A program made the position numbers and the translations under genes. A stretch of 64,000 bases of DNA from Celeribacter persicus (lineage in GTDB: Bacteria > Pseudomonadota > Alphaproteobacteria > Rhodobacterales > Rhodobacteraceae), in contig NZ_QAOH01000014.1 of assembly GCF_003050785.1 (NCBI RefSeq), forward strand, positions 24,652 through 88,651. The letters are read 5' to 3'. Numbering within the stretch: the first letter of the stretch is position 1; the number at the start of each line of letters is the position of its first letter. Positions 9,897 through 18,440 of this stretch are shown piece by piece. The notes beneath the pieces were generated by a model. It did not search any database and was not told the DNA's origin. It saw nothing but the letters and a program-made list of their open reading frames with translations.

Positions 9897-10898
9897 TCAG
9901 GCGTAAATATCGGTCCAGAGCTCTTCGAGCGCCGGTTCCGGGCTGGTTTTCGCGAATTCTGCGCTCTCGTTGACGACGGCCTTGATGTCCTTGTCGATGG
10001 CCTTGAGATCGTCCTCGCTCGCGTGACCGCCGGTCAGCAGGATAGACCGCACCGCCTCAATCGGGTCGCGTTCCTCGCGCATTTTCTGCACTTCCTCGCG
10101 GGTGCGGTATTTCGCCGGGTCGGACATGGAGTGACCGCGGTAGCGGTAGGTCTTGACCTCAAGGATGTACGGACCTTTGCCCGCCCGGCAATGCGCTACG
10201 GCGCGCTCGCCCGCTTCCTTGACGGCCAGAACGTCCATGCCGTCCACTTCCTCGCCCTCGATGCCGTAGGCAAGGCCGCGACCGTAGAGCGTGGTCGATT
10301 TCGTGGATCGTTGAACGGAAGTGCCCATGGCATATTGGTTGTTCTCGATCACGAAAACGACCGGCAGGTCCCAAAGCTCGGCCATGTTATAGGTCTCGTA
10401 AACCTGACCCTGGTTCGCCGCGCCATCGCCGAAATAGGCGAAGGTCACATTGTCGTTGCCCTTGTACTTGTCGGAGAAGGCGAGCCCCGCGCCAATCGGC
10501 ACCTGTGCGCCGACGATGCCGTGACCGCCGTAGAAATGCTTCTCTTTCGAGAACATATGCATCGAGCCGCCCTTGCCCTTGGAATAGCCGCCCTCGCGAC
10601 CGGTCAGTTCGGCCATCACCCCGTTCGGGTCCATGCCGCAGGCGAGCATATGCCCGTGGTCACGGTAGGAGGTGACGCGCTTGTCACCTTCTTTCGCGGC
10701 GGCTTCGAGCCCGACCACGACGGCTTCCTGACCGATGTAGAGGTGGCAGAACCCGCCGATCAGGCCCATGCCGTACAACTGGCCGGCCTTTTCCTCGAAA
10801 CGACGGATAAGAAGCATGTCTTTGTAATAGGCAAGAAGCTCGTCTTTCGAGACGTTGGCTTTGCTTGCTGGTTTGGATGGTGTTTTCCGGGGTGCCAT
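9897..10898 (-). CDS. pdhA: pyruvate dehydrogenase E1 alpha subunit
   Basis: The 333-residue TPP-binding subunit of pyruvate dehydrogenase. The TPP motif runs from GDGAANQGQ (near residue 155) to IENNQYAMG (near 184), and the conserved loop YRYRGHSMSDP follows. Residues 1-17 are a Lys/Ala-rich tail. It is the first gene of the operon, with a strong Shine-Dalgarno GGAGGAGG on the minus strand. A near-perfect 20-base palindrome lies 30 bases upstream of the start and is a likely operator. Confidence 0.96.
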   Translation of the reverse strand: MAPRKTPSKPASKANVSKDELLAYYKDMLLIRRFEEKAGQLYGMGLIGGFCHLYIGQEAVVVGLEAAAKEGDKRVTSYRDHGHMLACGMDPNGVMAELTGREGGYSKGKGGSMHMFSKEKHFYGGHGIVGAQVPIGAGLAFSDKYKGNDNVTFAYFGDGAANQGQVYETYNMAELWDLPVVFVIENNQYAMGTSVQRSTKSTTLYGRGLAYGIEGEEVDGMDVLAVKEAGERAVAHCRAGKGPYILEVKTYRYRGHSMSDPAKYRTREEVQKMREERDPIEAVRSILLTGGHASEDDLKAIDKDIKAVVNESAEFAKTSPEPALEELWTDIYA

Positions 10899-10927
10899 GC
10901 GGCCTCCTCCTCCAAGGTTCGCAGCGA

Positions 10928-10947
10928 ATAGTTTAGCGTTAAACTAT
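10928..10947. promoter_or_regulatory. palindromic candidate operator upstream of pdhA
   Basis: ATAGTTTAGCGTTAAACTAT is a 20-base palindrome with one mismatched pair and a central CG, the usual arrangement of LacI-family operators. It lies 29-49 bases upstream of the pdhA start. Its TTAGCG core is shared with sites before fda, pgk and eno in this window. Which protein binds is not known. Confidence 0.5.
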
Positions 10948-11335
10948 ATGATAAAGGAGGCGAGCCGCGATTGCACGGATTTTCTGATATGCGCTGTGGG
11001 AGGCAGCTATGCGTTTGGGGAATGGCGGGTTTTGCCTGACATTGTTTTATGCAGAAAGAGTGGAAAAGAGACCAAAACGGACAGTCGGGTTTTGTTGTGG
11101 ACAAGTCTGCCCGTGGGGTGGTGATTTGGGGTATGAGGTCTACGCTGTATCCCGGTCAAATCTATGAAAGTTCAATCTGTTGTGTGCGGGTGACAATGCG
11201 TCAGCCCGCCGGAACGGGCAGGCGCAGGCGCGGCGGCTTCGCCTTGTTCCGCGCCGATTGCGGCTTCGTTCGGCGGATCTTGTATTTTGGAGCGTGCGGA
11301 GCAGAATGCATGCTTGCATCTAACCGAGCGATCCC
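10948..11335. other. intergenic stretch between the pdh operon and the lytic transglycosylase
   Basis: About 390 bases without a convincing gene on either strand. It must contain the pdhA promoter, but I could not assign clear -35 and -10 boxes. An inverted repeat GCCCG/CGGGC near 11203-11219 could fold at the 3' end of the transglycosylase transcript, but it lacks a T run. Confidence 0.4.
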
Positions 11336-11956
11336 TCACCGACGACAATACCCCAGTTGCGCCTCGTACCGTGCCGCCCGTGCCGCAACCCCATCCGCCG
11401 TGTTCAAGAGCCATGTTTTGCCATTGTGCGAGCCGCGGGCGTAGCCCGTGCGGCCTTCGTGATAGGCGAGATAGCTGTTGCGCGCATCCGAGTTGGAGAT
11501 GCCCAGAGCGGCGTTGTTTGTGGACACATACCAGCCGATGAAATCGGTGGCGTCGCGGATGTTGCTGCGGCTGGCGCCTGCGCGGCCCGGGCCGTTGCGG
11601 TAGTCGTCCCATGTGCCGTCGAGCGCCTGTGCGTAGCCGCGTGCGGAGCTGGCCCGGCCTTTCGGGATGATGAAGAGCACATAGCGCTTTGGCGGGCGGG
11701 CGGTCGCGCGGAACGTGGATTCCTGATAGATCAGTGCCATCTGCACATGGATCGGCACGCCCCATTTGCGTTCCGAGGCCTCAAGGGCGGAGCGGTAATG
11801 CGGGCGTTCGCGGAAGATCGCGCAGGCATCTTCGGGGTTTGAGGGCGCGCCGCCATAACCGCCGCCACAGGCGGACAGCGTCAACAGTCCTGCGCTGCCG
11901 ATAATCATGCGGCGGCGGGTGAGAAGCGGTGTGATATCGGTGGTTCTCTGTGTCAT
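11336..11956 (-). CDS. lipoprotein with lytic-transglycosylase SLT-like domain
   Basis: A 206-residue exported lipoprotein. The N-terminus has twin Arg (TRRRMIIGSAGLLTLSACGG), ending in the lipobox LSAC, so it is probably anchored in the outer membrane facing the periplasm. The mature part has the SLT pattern: VQMALIYQESTFRA with the catalytic Glu in ES, RGYAQALDGTWDDY, and SYLAYHEGRTGY. Such enzymes cleave the MurNAc-GlcNAc bond of peptidoglycan. The Shine-Dalgarno AAAGG precedes the start. Only 25 bases separate it from the FtsB-like gene upstream, so the two are likely cotranscribed, which fits a role around cell division. Confidence 0.85.
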   Translation of the reverse strand: MTQRTTDITPLLTRRRMIIGSAGLLTLSACGGGYGGAPSNPEDACAIFRERPHYRSALEASERKWGVPIHVQMALIYQESTFRATARPPKRYVLFIIPKGRASSARGYAQALDGTWDDYRNGPGRAGASRSNIRDATDFIGWYVSTNNAALGISNSDARNSYLAYHEGRTGYARGSHNGKTWLLNTADGVAARAARYEAQLGYCRR

Positions 11957-11981
11957 CGGATGCCTTTCGGGGCAGGGGATG

Positions 11982-12284
11982 TCAGCGGATCACGATCTCG
12001 TCGGCGCGCAGATACCCGAGAATGTCGCGCGCCTGTTCGTCCAGCAGATCGAGATCGAGGTAGGTGTCGGACATGCGCAGGGTCTTGTTGCGCATGACGG
12101 CCAGCTCATCGTCGAGCTGTCCGCTCACCGTTTGCAGTTGAGACAGTTCTGCCTCGATCTGCAAACGGCGAAACAGCCCATATTCCCCTTGCACGGCGGC
12201 AAAGGTGAAATAGCCACCGAGGGTGACCATGACGCCACTGTACAACAGCACAGTCAGCGACGGGCGTTTGCGCGGATGAGCCAT
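11982..12284 (-). CDS. FtsB/DivIC-like septum formation initiator
   Basis: A 100-residue bitopic membrane protein: a short basic cytoplasmic tail (MAHPRKRPSL), one transmembrane helix (about residues 10-30), then a coiled coil (about 30-70) in the periplasm. This is the layout of FtsB, which joins FtsQ and FtsL in the divisome. In alphaproteobacteria the gene commonly lies between eno or fda and pdhA, as here. The start at 12284 is chosen because residues before it are not conserved-looking and an AAGG-type site precedes it. Confidence 0.85.
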   Translation of the reverse strand: MAHPRKRPSLTVLLYSGVMVTLGGYFTFAAVQGEYGLFRRLQIEAELSQLQTVSGQLDDELAVMRNKTLRMSDTYLDLDLLDEQARDILGYLRADEIVIR

Positions 12285-12441
12285 GATAGGCTTCTTACCT
12301 TGTATGAAAGGTGCCTGATGGCACCTGCTCTGCCTCACGGGGCTCTCTCTTTGGTGGATCGCCTCCGTAAACTGTTTATGACACAGGCGATTCGCCCTGT
12401 GAATCCCAAAAACGAATCATCCGCAAAAAAATGCTGAAACG

Positions 12442-12468
12442 AAAAAGGGCGCCCCGGAGGGACGCCCT
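12442..12468 (-). terminator. terminator after fda
   Basis: AGGGCG at 12446-12451 pairs with CGCCCT at 12463-12468, and the minus-strand stem runs into TTTTTCG. It ends the fda transcript before the ftsB-like gene. Confidence 0.8.
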
Positions 12469-12495
12469 GAAAAACCTGATGGTCTTCTCGGGAGA

Positions 12496-13389
12496 TCAGC
12501 CCGCGATGGAGGCTTTGTAGATGCTGTCCACGGCGTCCGCGAGCGTCGCGTTGAACTCCTCGTCGGTCTGTTTCGCGTTCAGCCCTTCGGAGAGCGCGCG
12601 GGAGAAGGAGGCGATCATGCCGGTGTTTTTGCTAAGGATTTCGTTGGCCTCGTCGCGGGCATAGCCGCCGGAGAGTGCCACGACCTTGAGAACACGCGGG
12701 TGATCGACCAGCGGTTTGTAGAAATTGGCCTCAGTCGGCAGGGAAAGCTTGAGCATCACCTGCTTGTTTTCCGGCATGGCGTCGAGATGCTTGAGAATCT
12801 CTTCGCGCAGGATGGCTTCGGCCTCGGCCTTGTCGGAAATGGTGATGGTCACCTCGGGTTCGAGGATCGGCATCAGCCCTGCGGCGATGACCTGATCGCC
12901 CACGGCGAATTGCTGATCCACCACGGCCTTGATGCCTTCCGGGTTGGCGGCATTGATCACGGAGCGTTCTTTCGTGCCAAACACGCCGAGTTTGTACGCG
13001 CGGGCCAGAAGGTCGTCGAGGCCCGGCATCGGTTTCATGAGCTGCACGCCGTTTGCCTCGGCCTCAAGGCCTTTGTCGATCTTCAGGAACGGCACCACGC
13101 CCTTCACATCCCAGAGGTAGGAGGGGGTCGGTTTGCCCTCGACCATACGGTCCATGGTCATCTCAAAAAGGATCGCGCCGATCACCTTCTCGCCGGTGAA
13201 GGCGGGCGAGGTCATGATGCGGGAGCGCATTTCGTGGATCAGGTCGAACATCTGCTCTTCGCCGGAATATTCGTTTTCCTCGATGCCGTAGAGTTTCAGC
13301 GCTTTCGGTGTGGACCCGCCCGACTGGTCGAGTGCTGCGATGAAGCCCTGGCCTTCGCCGATCTTGGCGGTCATTTCCTGAATGGACAT
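12496..13389 (-). CDS. fda: class I fructose-bisphosphate aldolase
   Basis: Cleaves or forms fructose 1,6-bisphosphate by a Schiff-base mechanism in glycolysis and gluconeogenesis. It is a 297-residue chain of the bacterial class I type (EGQGFIAALDQSGGSTPKAL, PFLKIDKGL, then VMLKLSLPTEANFY with a conserved Lys, and VVALSGGYARDEAN). The start at 13389 is chosen because AAAGAGGAAAG lies just before it; the in-frame ATG at 13410 has no ribosome-binding site. Two exact copies of a 15-base GTTAGCG-containing sequence lie about 90-135 bases upstream, which points to regulation with the other carbon genes nearby. Confidence 0.95.
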   Translation of the reverse strand: MSIQEMTAKIGEGQGFIAALDQSGGSTPKALKLYGIEENEYSGEEQMFDLIHEMRSRIMTSPAFTGEKVIGAILFEMTMDRMVEGKPTPSYLWDVKGVVPFLKIDKGLEAEANGVQLMKPMPGLDDLLARAYKLGVFGTKERSVINAANPEGIKAVVDQQFAVGDQVIAAGLMPILEPEVTITISDKAEAEAILREEILKHLDAMPENKQVMLKLSLPTEANFYKPLVDHPRVLKVVALSGGYARDEANEILSKNTGMIASFSRALSEGLNAKQTDEEFNATLADAVDSIYKASIAG

Positions 13390-13477
13390 GTCTTTCCTCT
13401 TTTGGCTCAAATCTGTCCCCTGAGGGGAGTTCCGGAGTTCCCGACCGGGTTAACCCGCCCGGCATTCTGTCGCAATC

Positions 13478-13492
13478 GTGGTGGCGCTAACG
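13478..13492 (-). promoter_or_regulatory. GTTAGCG-type site 1 upstream of fda
   Basis: GTGGTGGCGCTAACG on the plus strand (minus strand CGTTAGCGCCACCAC). It is an exact copy of the site at 13510-13524, 32 bases away, about three helical turns. The core TTAGCG is shared with the pgk, eno and pdhA upstream regions. Confidence 0.5.
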
Positions 13493-13509
13493 CCTTGATT
13501 TTCTTTCCT

Positions 13510-13524
13510 GTGGTGGCGCTAACG
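13510..13524 (-). promoter_or_regulatory. GTTAGCG-type site 2 upstream of fda
   Basis: Second exact copy of the 15-base sequence at 13478-13492. Two in-phase copies suggest cooperative binding of a repressor or activator. Confidence 0.5.
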
Positions 13525-13626
13525 GGCGATTTCGCCCAGAAGCTAGGCCCTTTTGTGGGCATATGGCATGATCTGGCGCAAGCTCCGGTTTCATAACTGC
13601 CATGCAGCGGGATCAGAGCATGAAAA

Positions 13627-13645
13627 AGCCCGCACGCGGCGGGCT
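13627..13645 (-). terminator. terminator after pgk
   Basis: AGCCCGC (13627-13633) pairs with GCGGGCT (13639-13645). The minus-strand stem is followed by TTTTTCATG. It sits 10 bases past the pgk stop. Confidence 0.8.
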
Positions 13646-13654
13646 TCTCCAGAG

Positions 13655-14842
13655 TTATCCAAGCGCCACGACGCCCGGAAGGTCCTTGCCTTCCATCCAC
13701 TCAAGGAAAGCGCCGCCCGCCGTCGAAATATAGGTGAAGTCGTCCGCAGCCCCCGCCTTGTTCAGCGCCGCCACCGTGTCGCCGCCGCCTGCGACCGACA
13801 CCAGCTTACCGGCCTTGGACAGTTCTGCGGCCTTTTTCGCCGCCGCATTGGTCGCCGCGTCGAAAGGTTCGATCTCAAAGGCTCCGAGCGGGCCGTTCCA
13901 GATCAGGGTCTTCGCCTCTTCGAGAATGGCGGAGATTTTTTCGACCGATTTCGGGCCGGCATCGAGAATCATCGCATCCGCCGGGCATTCCGTAGTCGGC
14001 ACGGTCTCGTTCTCGGCATTGGCCTTGAACTCGCGCGCCACGACCACATCGACCGGCAGCACGATTTCGCAGCCTGCTTCACCAGCTTTCTTGGTGATCT
14101 CGCGTGCGGTTTCGGCCAGATCGTGCTCGCACAGCGATTTGCCAACGTCCACGCCCTCGGCGGCGAGGAAGGTGTTCGCCATGCCACCGCCGATCACCAG
14201 ATAATCGACCTTGCGCACCAGATTGCCCAGAAGGTCCAGCTTGGTCGAGACTTTCGCACCGCCGACAACCGCCACGACAGGGCGTTCCGGGGTGGAAAGT
14301 GCGCCTTCGAGCGCAGAAAGCTCGGCCTGCATCAGGCGACCGGCGCAGGAGGGCAGGAGTTTCGCCACACCTTCGGTCGAGCCATGCGCACGGTGCGCGG
14401 CGGAGAAGGCGTCGTTCACATAGACATCGCCAAGTGCTGCGAGCGAGGCGGCGAACTGGCCGTCATTGTCGGTTTCGCCCTTGTGGAAGCGGGTGTTTTC
14501 CAGGAGCAGAACCTCGCCTTCGCCAAGCTCCGCCACGGCTTCCTTGGCCGGGCCGCCGATGCAGTCGGAGGCGAATTTCACCGGTACGCCGAGCACATCG
14601 GCGACCGCGTCCTTGATCAGGCCGAGGCTCATATCGGGGACCACCTGACCTTTCGGACGGCCGAAATGCGCCATCAGAACCGGTTTGCCGCCCTTGGCGA
14701 GAATGTCGTCGATGGTGGGCTTGATCCGCTCGATCCGGGTGGCGTCCGTAACTTTGCCGTCCTTGACGGGCACGTTGATGTCGACGCGCGTCAGCACCAC
14801 CTTGCCGGAGAGATCCATGTCGTCGAGGGTTTTCCAGGCCAT
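13655..14842 (-). CDS. pgk: phosphoglycerate kinase
   Basis: Interconverts 1,3-bisphosphoglycerate plus ADP and 3-phosphoglycerate plus ATP. It is a full-length 395-residue two-domain protein: N-terminal substrate domain ([52 protein letters not shown]), and C-terminal nucleotide domain ([44 protein letters not shown]). The start at 14842 gives the usual [14 protein letters not shown] opening, with AAGGAC upstream. A GTTAGCG site lies 34-46 bases upstream. Pgk and fda are in the same orientation but separated by a terminator. Confidence 0.97.
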   Translation of the reverse strand: MAWKTLDDMDLSGKVVLTRVDINVPVKDGKVTDATRIERIKPTIDDILAKGGKPVLMAHFGRPKGQVVPDMSLGLIKDAVADVLGVPVKFASDCIGGPAKEAVAELGEGEVLLLENTRFHKGETDNDGQFAASLAALGDVYVNDAFSAAHRAHGSTEGVAKLLPSCAGRLMQAELSALEGALSTPERPVVAVVGGAKVSTKLDLLGNLVRKVDYLVIGGGMANTFLAAEGVDVGKSLCEHDLAETAREITKKAGEAGCEIVLPVDVVVAREFKANAENETVPTTECPADAMILDAGPKSVEKISAILEEAKTLIWNGPLGAFEIEPFDAATNAAAKKAAELSKAGKLVSVAGGGDTVAALNKAGAADDFTYISTAGGAFLEWMEGKDLPGVVALG

Positions 14843-14875
14843 GTCGAAAAGTCCTTGTCTAAGAAGGTTGGGCAT

Positions 14876-14888
14876 CTGTCGCTAACTG
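14876..14888 (-). promoter_or_regulatory. GTTAGCG-type site upstream of pgk
   Basis: Minus strand CAGTTAGCGACAG, sharing the GTTAGCG core with the fda and eno sites. It lies close to the start codon, so a bound protein would probably block transcription. Confidence 0.45.
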
Positions 14889-15025
14889 TTTGACGGCTCC
14901 TCACCGCTTCGTCAACCGCGCGTGAGCGGGAGAGGGCATCCGGGCGCAGATCGGCCTTTCCCTTGGTCTTCCGGCACTCTAAACTGCGCAAAAATCTGAC
15001 CCGTTCTCACCCGGAGGAGGCATTC

Positions 15026-15532
15026 ATGGCCGAGATCAAGGACCCCGAAAACACGATCATCATCACGCTCGACGGCGGTGAGGTGGTTATCGAGCTGCTG
15101 CCCGATATCGCCCCGAAACATTGCGAACGGATGAAGGAACTGGCCCGTTCCGGTGCCTATGACGGTGTGGTGTTTCACCGTGTGATCGACGGTTTCATGG
15201 CGCAGACGGGCGACGTGAAATTCGGCAATCAGAACAAGGATTTCGAATTGCGGCGCGCGGGCACCGGCGGGTCCGACCTGCCGGATCTTCCGGCCGAATT
15301 CTCCGGTATTCCGCACGATCGCGGCACGCTGGGCGCAGCCCGCTCGATGAATCCGAACTCCGCCAACTCGCAGTTCTTCATCAACTTCGCCGACAATCAC
15401 TTTCTCAACCGGCAGTACACGGTCTATGGCCGCGTGATCTCCGGCATGGACGCGGTGGACAAGATCACCCGTGGCGAGCCGCCGATGTATCCGGATGCGA
15501 TGATTTCCATGAAGGTGGCCGCCGATGCTTAA
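15026..15532 (+). CDS. cyclophilin-type peptidyl-prolyl isomerase, cytoplasmic
   Basis: A 168-residue cyclophilin that isomerises X-Pro bonds. Signature residues are visible: VVFHRVIDGFMAQTGD (catalytic Arg in FHR), NPNSANSQFFINFADN, and HFLNRQYTVYGRVISGMDAV. No signal peptide is present, so it acts in the cytoplasm. The Shine-Dalgarno GGAGGAGG precedes the start at 15026. Its last codons overlap the start of a second, secreted cyclophilin by 8 bases, so the two are coupled. Confidence 0.94.
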   Translation: MAEIKDPENTIIITLDGGEVVIELLPDIAPKHCERMKELARSGAYDGVVFHRVIDGFMAQTGDVKFGNQNKDFELRRAGTGGSDLPDLPAEFSGIPHDRGTLGAARSMNPNSANSQFFINFADNHFLNRQYTVYGRVISGMDAVDKITRGEPPMYPDAMISMKVAADA

Positions 15533-16082
15533 GTCTCTGACCCTGATCGCCGCTCTGGCGACCGGCCCGGCCTTTGCCACCGGGCTCGACATCGTGGTGG
15601 AAGGCGAGGCCAACGGGCTCGTCCACATCGACCTGTTCGAGGACGTTGCGCCCGGCCATGTCGATCAGATCACCAAGCTCGCCAATGAGGGCGCTTATGA
15701 CAACGTTGTCTTTCACCGGGTGATCGACGGCTTCATGGCTCAGACGGGCGATGTGCAATATGGCAAGATGGGAACGGCGGATTTCTCCATGCAGATGGCC
15801 GGACGCGGCGGGTCGCACTATCCGGACCTCAAGGCCGAGTTTTCCGATCTTTCCTTTGACGAAGGCGTCGTCGGCATGGCGCGCAGCCAGAACCCGAATT
15901 CCGCCAATGCACAGTTCTTCATCATGTTCGCCCCCGCGCCGCATCTGAACGGCCAGTACACGGTGGTGGGCAAGGTGACCTCCGGCATGGATGTGGTTCA
16001 CGCGATCAAGAAGGGCAATGGCCCGAACGGCGCGGTGATCGGTCAGCCGGATGTGATGACCTCGGTGAAGGTCACGGAGTGA
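15525..16082 (+). CDS. cyclophilin-type peptidyl-prolyl isomerase, periplasmic
   Basis: A 185-residue cyclophilin with a cleavable signal peptide (MLKSLTLIAALATGPAFATG, probable cleavage after AFA), so it folds proteins in the periplasm. It has the same motifs as its upstream neighbour: VVFHRVIDGFMAQTGD, NPNSANAQFFIMFA, and HLNGQYTVVGKVTSGMDVV. The two genes look like a tandem duplication that split between compartments. A clear terminator follows. Confidence 0.93.
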   Translation: MLKSLTLIAALATGPAFATGLDIVVEGEANGLVHIDLFEDVAPGHVDQITKLANEGAYDNVVFHRVIDGFMAQTGDVQYGKMGTADFSMQMAGRGGSHYPDLKAEFSDLSFDEGVVGMARSQNPNSANAQFFIMFAPAPHLNGQYTVVGKVTSGMDVVHAIKKGNGPNGAVIGQPDVMTSVKVTE

Positions 16083-16105
16083 AGCGATCTCGCGGAGATT
16101 AACGG

Positions 16106-16130
16106 AAGGGCGTTCTCGGACGCCCTTTTT
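16106..16130 (+). terminator. terminator after the cyclophilin pair
   Basis: AAGGGCG (16106-16112) pairs with CGCCCTT (16121-16127), followed by more T residues. It lies between the convergent cyclophilin and outer-membrane genes. Confidence 0.85.
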
Positions 16131-16164
16131 CTTTGGAGTTTTCCTTGTCTGAGTGGTGTCGGTG

Positions 16165-17010
16165 TCAGAACTCGAACCGCAAAGCGGCATTCGCAAGCCC
16201 GTCTCCGGCCCCGTAGCCACCCGAAACATCGAGGGAGGTGCTGCCCCGGAGGTAGATATTCGCCCCCAGAAGTGCGACCCCATCCTCGGGTTCTTCAATC
16301 GGCACGGAAACCAGTTCGGTCAGCGCCACCCGGTCGCTCAGGGCGTGACGATAGGCCAGTTCCATCGCGGCAGGGGCATCGTTCGCCTCGTTATAGGAGA
16401 ACGTGCCGGTGATTTCACCGGGGCCCAACACACGGCTGCCCTGCACCTTGGCATTGGCGTCGGAGCCATCGCCGTCGATATATTCCAGCGCCGCCTCGAT
16501 CCGCCAGTCTCCCGCGTTCCAGCCGCCGCCAAGCCCCAGAACCGTGGTGTCGTAATCCTCGACATAATGCAGCGACAGCGCCATTCCCGTATCGCTGTAG
16601 CGCAGCCCGTAGGGCAGGTAATTGTCCACGTTGATCGTCCCGTCGGTCAGGCGGCTGAACCCGCTTTCCGTTCGTATCAGTGCTTCCGGCAGCATGACGT
16701 TCGAGATCAGCGGACGCGCGAAACTGTCATAAGCGGGGCGGGGATTGCCGATTTCGTAGCACGCGCTTCCAAGGCTGTAGCTCAGCGCGGCATAGGTTTC
16801 GTGCTCGCGCCCCAGCGTGCCGAAGGCTCCGAAGGTCAGCCCCAGCCCGTTCCAGGCGGTTCTCCATGTGCCATCGCCGCCCAGCCAGACGTCCTGATCC
16901 TCGACCGTCGAGCCGCCAAGCGCAATCCAACCATCGCCGGTCAGCCAAGGCTCGGCCTGTGCCGCGCTGGCGAAGCACAAAACAAGAGGGAGGAGGGCAA
17001 TTCGCTTCAT
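16165..17010 (-). CDS. putative outer-membrane beta-barrel protein
   Basis: A 281-residue protein with a signal peptide (MKRIALLPLVLCFASAAQAE) followed by alternating beta-strand-like segments rich in Gly and aromatic residues (TWRTAWNGLGLTFGAFGTL, AALSYSLGSACYEIG, GLRYSDTGMALSLHYV). It ends in Phe (LRFEF), the usual signal for BAM-mediated barrel insertion. I do not recognise a specific family or substrate. The start at 17010 places the signal peptide at the N-terminus; the longer in-frame reading is not sensible. It lies 105 bases downstream of tyrS on the same strand, past a GC-rich hairpin. Confidence 0.7.
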   Translation of the reverse strand: MKRIALLPLVLCFASAAQAEPWLTGDGWIALGGSTVEDQDVWLGGDGTWRTAWNGLGLTFGAFGTLGREHETYAALSYSLGSACYEIGNPRPAYDSFARPLISNVMLPEALIRTESGFSRLTDGTINVDNYLPYGLRYSDTGMALSLHYVEDYDTTVLGLGGGWNAGDWRIEAALEYIDGDGSDANAKVQGSRVLGPGEITGTFSYNEANDAPAAMELAYRHALSDRVALTELVSVPIEEPEDGVALLGANIYLRGSTSLDVSGGYGAGDGLANAALRFEF

Positions 17011-17062
17011 ACGTGTATTCTGCACCTGAAAATGGAAAAAATCCATGAATTTCAAATCACAA

Positions 17063-17092
17063 AACCGCGCGCGGATTGCTCTGCGCGCGGTT
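17063..17092 (-). terminator. probable terminator after tyrS
   Basis: AACCGCGCGC (17063-17072) pairs with GCGCGCGGTT (17083-17092). The minus-strand stem is followed by TTTTG, a short T run. Confidence 0.65.
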
Positions 17093-17114
17093 TGCAAAAG
17101 ATTGGGTGGGGGGG

Positions 17115-18368
17115 TTAGCCTTTGAGCACCACGAGAGCGTGGCGTTTTTTGCCCGCCGAGAGCTTCATCGGCTCCTTGAGCATCTCCGCCGTGACCAGAA
17201 ATCCCGCGTCCTTATGATCTTCGTCATTCACCTTGGCACCGCCCTCGGCAAACAACCGTTTTGCCGCTTTGCCAGAGTCCGCCAGACCCGATTTGACAAA
17301 CAATTGCACGATGGAGATGCCATCGCCGATGTCTGCAGGCGAAAGCTCCACGGTCGGAAGGTCATCACCCACGCCGCCTTTCTCGAACACCTCGCGCGCG
17401 GTGGCTTCGGCGGCTTTGGCGGCCTCTTCCCCGTGCAGAAGCGCCGTGACCTCATTGGCGAGGATGATCTTCGCTTCATTGATTTCGGAGCCTTCGAGCG
17501 CACCGAGGCGATCACATTCCTCGACCGGCAGATCGGTGTAGAGCTTGAGGAAACGGCCTGTGTCCGCGTCCGTGGTGTTGCGCCAGAACTGCCAGAATTC
17601 GTAGGGCGAGAGCATCTCGGCATTGAGCCAGACCGCGCCGCCCTGCGATTTGCCCATCTTGCGCCCGTCGGACGTGGTCAAAAGCGGCGTCGTCAGCCCG
17701 TAAATCTCGTTGTCGAGAACCCGGCGTGTCAGGTCGATGCCGTTGACGATGTTGCCCCACTGATCCGATCCGCCCATCTGCAACAGACAGTCGTAGCGGC
17801 GGTTCAGTTCGAGGAAGTCGTAGGCCTGAAGGATCATGTAGTTGAATTCGAGGAAAGACAGCGATTGCTCACGGTCCAGACGCGATTTCACGCTCTCAAA
17901 CGACAGCATCCGGTTGACGGAGAAATGCCGCCCGATGTCACGCAGGAAATCGAGGTAGTTCAGATCGTCGAGCCACTCGGCATTGTTGCGCATGAGCGCT
18001 GCGTTCTCGCCATGGTCGTAGTCGAGGTAACGGGCAAAGACCTTTTGCATGCCGTCGATGTTGGCGTCGATCTGTTCCGGCGACAGAAGCGGACGCTCAT
18101 CGGAACGGAAGGACGGGTCGCCCACTTTCGTCGTGCCGCCGCCCATGAGCGTGATCGGCTTGTGCCCGGTCTTCTGGAACCAGCGCAGGAGCATGATGTT
18201 GAGCAAATGGCCCACGTGCAGGGACGCGGCGGTTGCGTCATAGCCGATATAGGCGGTCACCATCCCTTTGCTCAGCGCTTCGTCCAGCTCTTGCAGATTG
18301 GTGCAATCGGCCAGAAATCCGCGCTCGATGATCACGCGCAGAAATTCCGATTTGGGATGGTAGGTCAT
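17115..18368 (-). CDS. tyrS: tyrosyl-tRNA synthetase
   Basis: Charges tRNA-Tyr. The 417-residue protein has the class I signatures HVGHL (51-55, HIGH variant) and KMGKS (237-241), the Tyr pocket sequence [15 protein letters not shown], and [14 protein letters not shown]-terminal S4 RNA-binding domain begins near residue 350 ([20 protein letters not shown]). It is divergent from anmK with only 72 bases between the starts, so their promoters must overlap or lie back to back. Confidence 0.97.
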   Translation of the reverse strand: MTYHPKSEFLRVIIERGFLADCTNLQELDEALSKGMVTAYIGYDATAASLHVGHLLNIMLLRWFQKTGHKPITLMGGGTTKVGDPSFRSDERPLLSPEQIDANIDGMQKVFARYLDYDHGENAALMRNNAEWLDDLNYLDFLRDIGRHFSVNRMLSFESVKSRLDREQSLSFLEFNYMILQAYDFLELNRRYDCLLQMGGSDQWGNIVNGIDLTRRVLDNEIYGLTTPLLTTSDGRKMGKSQGGAVWLNAEMLSPYEFWQFWRNTTDADTGRFLKLYTDLPVEECDRLGALEGSEINEAKIILANEVTALLHGEEAAKAAEATAREVFEKGGVGDDLPTVELSPADIGDGISIVQLFVKSGLADSGKAAKRLFAEGGAKVNDEDHKDAGFLVTAEMLKEPMKLSAGKKRHALVVLKG

Positions 18369-18440
18369 CTCTCACATTTTCCATTCAATGGTCGGTCGCG
18401 GCCTGATATATCGGGGCGCGCACCAAAGGGAAAGAGTGTG

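Noticed and set aside
7668..10931. A 1087-residue open frame on the plus strand across the pdh operon
   Set aside because: It is antisense to pdhA, pdhB and pdhC, which match known proteins throughout. The frame is a by-product of GC-rich codon use and has His/Arg/Gly-rich text unlike protein.
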